Source: JAKVAV01 sp047633195 (GTDB lineage Bacteria; Bacteroidota; Bacteroidia; Flavobacteriales_D; Cryomorphaceae). Taken from it: 17,678 nucleotides of DNA. The stretch covers positions 1-17,678 of the forward strand of contig JBLIEU010000051.1 in NCBI GenBank assembly GCA_047633195.1. Direction: 5' to 3'. The notes under the pieces were generated by a model that was not told the origin of the DNA, did not search any database, and saw nothing but the letters and a program-made list of their open reading frames with translations. This document shows, in pieces, positions 14,623 through 17,678 of this stretch. Numbering within the stretch: the first letter of the stretch is position 1; the number at the start of each line of letters is the position of its first letter. Position numbers and translations under genes: made by a program.

Positions 14623-14654
14623 GATCAACCGATTCAATTATTACTATGAAGATG

Positions 14655-14691
14655 CACAACCCCGCTTTAATCAAGCGGGGTTGTGTTTTTT
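14655..14691 (+). terminator. Strong plus-strand terminator with no gene in front of it
   Basis: A 13-bp perfect stem, CACAACCCCGCTT / AAGCGGGGTTGTG, with loop TAATC, followed directly by six T residues (14686-14691). On the minus strand no T-run follows, so it is built to stop plus-strand transcription. The nearest plus-strand gene upstream ends at 10728 with minus-strand genes between, so its transcript is unknown; a short RNA from 14450-14690 is one possibility. Confidence 0.88.
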
Positions 14692-14700
14692 GATCAATAA

Positions 14701-15208
14701 TTAACCTTTCATCTTCTGATTAAACTCTTCCCTTTGGGAGTCGATAAGCTATCCCACTTCTCCCCAAGTAGCATCTTCCCGATCAGTACCATTTGACCTA
14801 CTTGATACGAGCAGTGACAAAGCTGGCGATTGGTCGCTGCAATTACAGTATGCTCCTCTCCTCTTATGAGCACCTTATTCTCAAGCTCTTGCCCTCGTAA
14901 TTTCTCCAGAGCGTCGAAAACCAAATTCCTACCCTGCGTCCACAACTCATAAATCTCCTCGCGTTTTTTAAGGTATCTTCGAATTCACCATCACGCTCTC
15001 TCCATTCCTTTTCACCATCTTCAGACATAAAATCCGTCCAGCGCGACATCATATTACCATGAAGTTGTTTTACTATCACAGCAATTGGATTTACTTCTTG
15101 AGCCGGTTGATGCAATAGGTCATCATCGCTGAGCTGTTCCATGGTTTTCCGACCGAGGGTTTCGTAGCGTTGAAACTCCTTGTAGGCCGAAATGAGGTAT
15201 AAATTCAT
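14701..15208 (-). pseudogene. DUF1572 / DinB-like protein, interrupted by two frameshifts
   Basis: Read in one frame from ATG at 15208 the protein starts as a normal DUF1572 member (DinB-like four-helix proteins, role unknown): LSDDDLLHQPAQEVNPIAVI (26-45), His50 in QLHGNM, then RWTDFMSEDGEKEWRERDGEFEDTLK. At the A6 run (T residues 14964-14969) the frame breaks; a one-base shift restores the family continuation REEIYELWTQGRNLVFDALEKL. A second one-base shift near 14728-14729 changes the in-frame tail LIRR (stop at 14709) into EFNQKMKG with a stop at 14701. Adding one base at each place gives exactly 170 codons, a normal family length, so two single-base deletions or read errors are implied. 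The late motif reads HCSYQVGQM; family members usually have a second His where this has Gln. As it stands the first frame ends at 14864 after 114 residues. It may be a decaying gene, a sequencing artefact or, less likely, a recoded gene. Confidence 0.75.
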
Positions 15209-15349
15209 TAGGTGTAATTTTAATAAATCTAATAATCTTGATTCAATTTATAGGCGGTGTTAATCCCAATACTTCAACGAATACGGTAAATTGTGGCCTC
15301 TCAGCTTATCTTAACCAGTTGTTTCCCTTTAATTTTTGATTCCGAAACC

Positions 15350-15669
15350 ATGGTACTAAAAAGAGCCCTTTCGCCATCTTTCTCCTTATTTATCCTTACC
15401 ACTCTGAGCGCTCAGCAACTTGAATCACAATTTCAACATCTACTAGAAAAAATGACATCCTATGTACTAGCAGAATGAGAGTCAACATACTGCCTTGAGA
15501 TTTCCCGTTTTGATTTCGGCCCCAATTTGTATTACCAAGGCGGCTGATGGGGAACAGGTGTTACCTACTCTCCCGACACGAAATCATCGGTGGCTGTTTT
15601 ACTTTAGAGAAAGGAAATGAAATCAATCCTTTTCTGGGCAAAACCATTCAAGAATACCTTCTAAAATGA
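15350..15669 (+). pseudogene. Remnant of a beta-lactamase-family serine hydrolase
   Basis: The segment begins with ATG at 15350 and a signal-peptide-like stretch (FSLFILTTLSAQQLESQF), continues to LLEKM, and soon meets a TGA at 15476-15478. The same frame then gives LEISRFDFGPNLYYQGG, a TGA at 15545-15547, and WGTGVTYSPDTKSSVAVLL, the look of the C-terminal strand region of class C beta-lactamase-related hydrolases. At 15604-15607 a one-base shift leads into LEKGNEINPFLGKTIQEYLLK and a TGA at 15667-15669. About 106 codons remain of a family that usually has 300-400 residues, and the SxxK and YxN active-site regions are gone, so most of the middle has been deleted. The final TGA overlaps the ATG of the L,D-transpeptidase gene, showing that the intact gene was translationally coupled to it. 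The family call rests on the two ends only. Confidence 0.65.
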
Positions 15670-16388
15670 AACGAAGAATTTTCATCTTATTCTTGAGTAC
15701 AACCACCTTCTTCTTTATCACTATCGCTGCATTCATTAATTTTGGGAGATCAATTTGGGTACCGATTTATACCAACGTGAAAGGAAAAGAAACCACAAAG
15801 TCGATTGATGAGAAGATCGGAAATTCTGCCCTCGACAGGCTTCAGCCAAACTTAACAGCGGCTGGATTTGAAGATCTTCCCAAAGAGATGGCCTTGGTGG
15901 CAATCAAGACAGATCAAATTCTTGAACTCTGGGGAAAGAAAGAGTCGAAATGGGTACTGATCAAGAAGTATCCTTTCACTGCATTTAGCGGAAAGCTCGG
16001 GCCCAAACTAAAAGAAGGCGACAATCAAATTCCCGAGGGGATTTACAAAATTGAATACCTCAATCCCAATAGCCTCTTTTACCTATCGATGAAGGTGAGT
16101 TATCCCAACGACTTTGATAAATCGATGGCTGCTCAGGAAGGACGAACCGACTTTGGTACTGATATTTTCATTCACGGAAAGAACAAGACCGTTGGATGCA
16201 TTCCCATTGGCGATGAAGCCATTGAAGAAGTTTTTTTACTCGCTTCTAAAACCCTGCAACATGGTATCAAGTTGGTGATCAGCCCAGTTGATTTTAGAGA
16301 GAATGCTAATTTTCCCGAAATTCCTGAGGTAATTTGGGACCAAGAACTTTATTCAAGTATCAAAGAAGCAATGCAACGAGACTTTTGA
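15666..16388 (+). CDS. L,D-transpeptidase-fold murein enzyme, YafK type
   Basis: A 240-residue envelope protein with a single N-terminal membrane or signal segment (~5-27) and a YkuD-fold catalytic domain (~72-208). The catalytic signature is IFIHGKNKTVGCIPIGD (167-183), with His170 and nucleophile Cys178. The E-G-D...IPEGIYKIEYLNPNS stretch (117-136) places it in the YafK-like branch, whose E. coli member (DpaA) removes lipoprotein from peptidoglycan instead of cross-linking it; other members cross-link. It therefore acts on peptidoglycan in the periplasm, with the exact reaction open. The ATG overlaps the stop of the upstream hydrolase remnant (ATGA), and the DUF2339 gene follows after 50 bases, so an envelope-related operon is likely. 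Length and motifs are intact despite the broken neighbours. Confidence 0.88.
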   Translation: MKRRIFILFLSTTTFFFITIAAFINFGRSIWVPIYTNVKGKETTKSIDEKIGNSALDRLQPNLTAAGFEDLPKEMALVAIKTDQILELWGKKESKWVLIKKYPFTAFSGKLGPKLKEGDNQIPEGIYKIEYLNPNSLFYLSMKVSYPNDFDKSMAAQEGRTDFGTDIFIHGKNKTVGCIPIGDEAIEEVFLLASKTLQHGIKLVISPVDFRENANFPEIPEVIWDQELYSSIKEAMQRDF

Positions 16389-16438
16389 AAATTCACTATA
16401 AAAAACACTTGTTACCTTTCAACTCTAGACGTTGATCT

Positions 16439-17678
16439 ATGCAAGACGAATCAGACAGTATGAAAGCGCTCCAGCGAAAGCTTGATTTACTTCTCGAGAA
16501 ACAAGCCTATTTTTCTCATGAGATCGGTCGCTTAAAAAGCGACCTAGAAGAGATCAGATACGGCTCTGACAATGCGAAGCCTGAGATCATTTCGGAGATA
16601 CCTCCCGATAAACCTAAGGTGGCAGTGGAACCTGAACCGAAGAAAGAAGATGTAGCACCAGACTTCGTTGTGCGCAAGCCAAACCCTTCAAGATTCGCAT
16701 CAAAGCCACCTCAACCAAAACAACCCAATTCGCAATCAGATCTTGAGAAGTTCATTGGGGAAAATCTCATCAGTAAGATTGGTATTGCTATCACCATAAT
16801 TGGTGTGGCAATCGGAGCAAAATACTCGATCGAACATGACCTGATCAGTCCACTCACTCGAATCATTCTGGGTTATATAGCGGGTATCGGTCTCTTGGGT
16901 TTTGGAATTAAGCTAAAGAGTAAATACACGAATTACAGCGCAGTATTGGTGAGTGGAGCCATCGCCATCATGTATTTTATCACGTTTGCGGCCTACGATT
17001 TTTACTCACTCATACCGCAATTGCTTGCTTTTGCGCTAATGGTCATCTTCACCGCTTTCGGGGTAGTTGCAGCGATCAAGTACAATCAACAGGTCATAGC
17101 TCATATCGGGCTGGTAGGCGCCTATGCAGTTCCTTTCTTATTGAGCGACGGATCGGGGCAGGTCGCCACTCTCTATTCTTACATGGTCATAATCAATGTC
17201 GGCATTCTGGTCATTTCATTTCAGAGGTACTGGAAGTCGGTGTATTACTCCGCCTTTGGCCTTAGTTGGCTCATATTTCTGGTATGGTTTGCCAGTGATT
17301 ATAATGAGAGCATTCACTTCACTATTGCACTTCTTTTCAATACCATGTTCTTCCTCATTTTCTACGCTACGTTTTTGGCGTATAAACTCATCCGAAAAGA
17401 GGAATTCAACTCAAGCGATGTTGTACTGCTTCTCATCAACTCCTTTGTATTCTATACCATAGGTTATATCACACTTTCAGATCACGATACGGGGAAGCAC
17501 CTGCTTGGTGCATTCACATTGGTAAACGCTGCCATTCATTTTGGCGTAGCTGTTCTCATTTATCGCCAAAAAACGGGAGATCAGAAGCTCATGAATCTAA
17601 TGATCGGACTGGCCCTCGTATTTCTCACTATTACCATCCCTGTTCAGCTAGATGGTGGCTGGGTCACGCTCCTTTGGG
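16439..17678 (+). CDS. DUF2339 multi-pass membrane protein (3' partial)
   Basis: An open frame from ATG 16439 to the window edge, 413 codons so far. Residues 1-40 form a coiled coil (SMKALQRKLDLLLEKQAYF, IGRLKSDLEEI), 45-100 a Pro/Lys/Glu-rich linker, then DLEKFIGENLISKIGIAITIIGVAIGAKYSIE (the DUF2339 hallmark start of the membrane part), followed by regularly spaced hydrophobic helices up to the end (about ten seen). DUF2339 proteins are large (often 700-1000 residues) polytopic inner-membrane proteins of unknown function with this same coiled-coil plus linker front. It follows the L,D-transpeptidase by 50 bases on the same strand. An in-frame ATG eight codons on is an alternative start. Nothing can be said about the missing C-terminal part. 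Confidence 0.85.
   Translation, partial: MQDESDSMKALQRKLDLLLEKQAYFSHEIGRLKSDLEEIRYGSDNAKPEIISEIPPDKPKVAVEPEPKKEDVAPDFVVRKPNPSRFASKPPQPKQPNSQSDLEKFIGENLISKIGIAITIIGVAIGAKYSIEHDLISPLTRIILGYIAGIGLLGFGIKLKSKYTNYSAVLVSGAIAIMYFITFAAYDFYSLIPQLLAFALMVIFTAFGVVAAIKYNQQVIAHIGLVGAYAVPFLLSDGSGQVATLYSYMVIINVGILVISFQRYWKSVYYSAFGLSWLIFLVWFASDYNESIHFTIALLFNTMFFLIFYATFLAYKLIRKEEFNSSDVVLLLINSFVFYTIGYITLSDHDTGKHLLGAFTLVNAAIHFGVAVLIYRQKTGDQKLMNLMIGLALVFLTITIPVQLDGGWVTLLW

Larger units (their letters stand above)
14328..14700. other. 373-base gene-free region upstream of the zinc-finger operon
   Basis: No start-to-stop gene is supported on either strand. From left to right it holds a 20-bp palindrome (14347-14366), a TTGACA followed 17 bases later by TAGGAT on the plus strand (14454-14482), a perfect 16-bp tandem duplication (14591-14622) and a strong plus-strand terminator (14655-14691). 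The promoter of the minus-strand operon should lie here, but no clear TAnnTTTG element could be assigned. Confidence 0.7.

Noticed and set aside
14328..15669. Insertion sequence or genomic-island boundary around the broken genes
   Set aside because: No transposase or integrase fragment, terminal inverted repeats, target duplication or tRNA gene could be found.
16383..16420. Possible promoter TTTTG ... TACCTTTC before the DUF2339 gene
   Set aside because: The spacing between the two elements (25 bases) is longer than the usual 19-21 and the last consensus base is C, so it is not supported.

Overview
The window looks like a chromosomal segment of a member of the Bacteroidota, probably a marine or free-living flavobacterial or cytophagal type. 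The main reasons are a very large secreted protein ending in a type IX secretion (T9SS) C-terminal sorting domain, MBG-type repeats in that protein, A-rich leaders with no Shine-Dalgarno sequences, and families common in that phylum (FAS1 lipoprotein-like proteins, periplasmic TPR sensors, DUF2339). No plasmid, phage, IS element, CRISPR array, tRNA or rRNA is visible.

Layout. 1-2319 (+): the C-terminal two thirds of a YqhD-type iron-containing alcohol dehydrogenase, a DJ-1/PfpI (Hsp31-like) protein ended by a strong hairpin terminator, then a thioredoxin-fold protein with a CNHC motif. Aldehyde reduction, a glyoxalase/deglycase-type enzyme and a thiol protein suggest a carbonyl/redox-stress neighbourhood (inference). 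2323-3090 (+): a secreted alpha/beta hydrolase three bases behind the thioredoxin gene. 3194-3703 (-): a secreted fasciclin-domain protein with its own terminator. 3925-8622 (+): a 1565-residue secreted subtilase-like protein with an IPT/TIG-like domain, several MBG-like domains, an island of four RGTALVN heptapeptides and a T9SS sorting domain. 8731-10728 (+): a membrane adenylate cyclase with a periplasmic TPR sensor. 14327-10749 (-): a tight operon of a UBP-type zinc finger, a bestrophin channel and a large polytopic GT-C-like membrane protein. 14328-14700: a gene-free stretch with a 20-bp palindrome, a 16-bp tandem duplication and a plus-strand terminator that has no gene in front of it. 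14701-15669: two broken genes, a DUF1572/DinB-like gene with two frameshifts and a remnant of a beta-lactamase-family serine hydrolase. 15666-16388 (+): a YafK-type L,D-transpeptidase whose start codon overlaps the remnant's stop. 16439-end (+): a DUF2339 membrane protein running off the window.

Most of the window is ordinary. The points most worth a second look are the RGTALVN repeat island (peptide kept, codons diverged), the subtilase with Glu at the expected catalytic His position, the frameshifted DUF1572 gene containing a correctly phased A_AAA_AAC heptamer, the orphan terminator that may end a small RNA, and the palindrome directly upstream of the zinc finger-bestrophin operon. I did not find a convincing new defence or mobile system.
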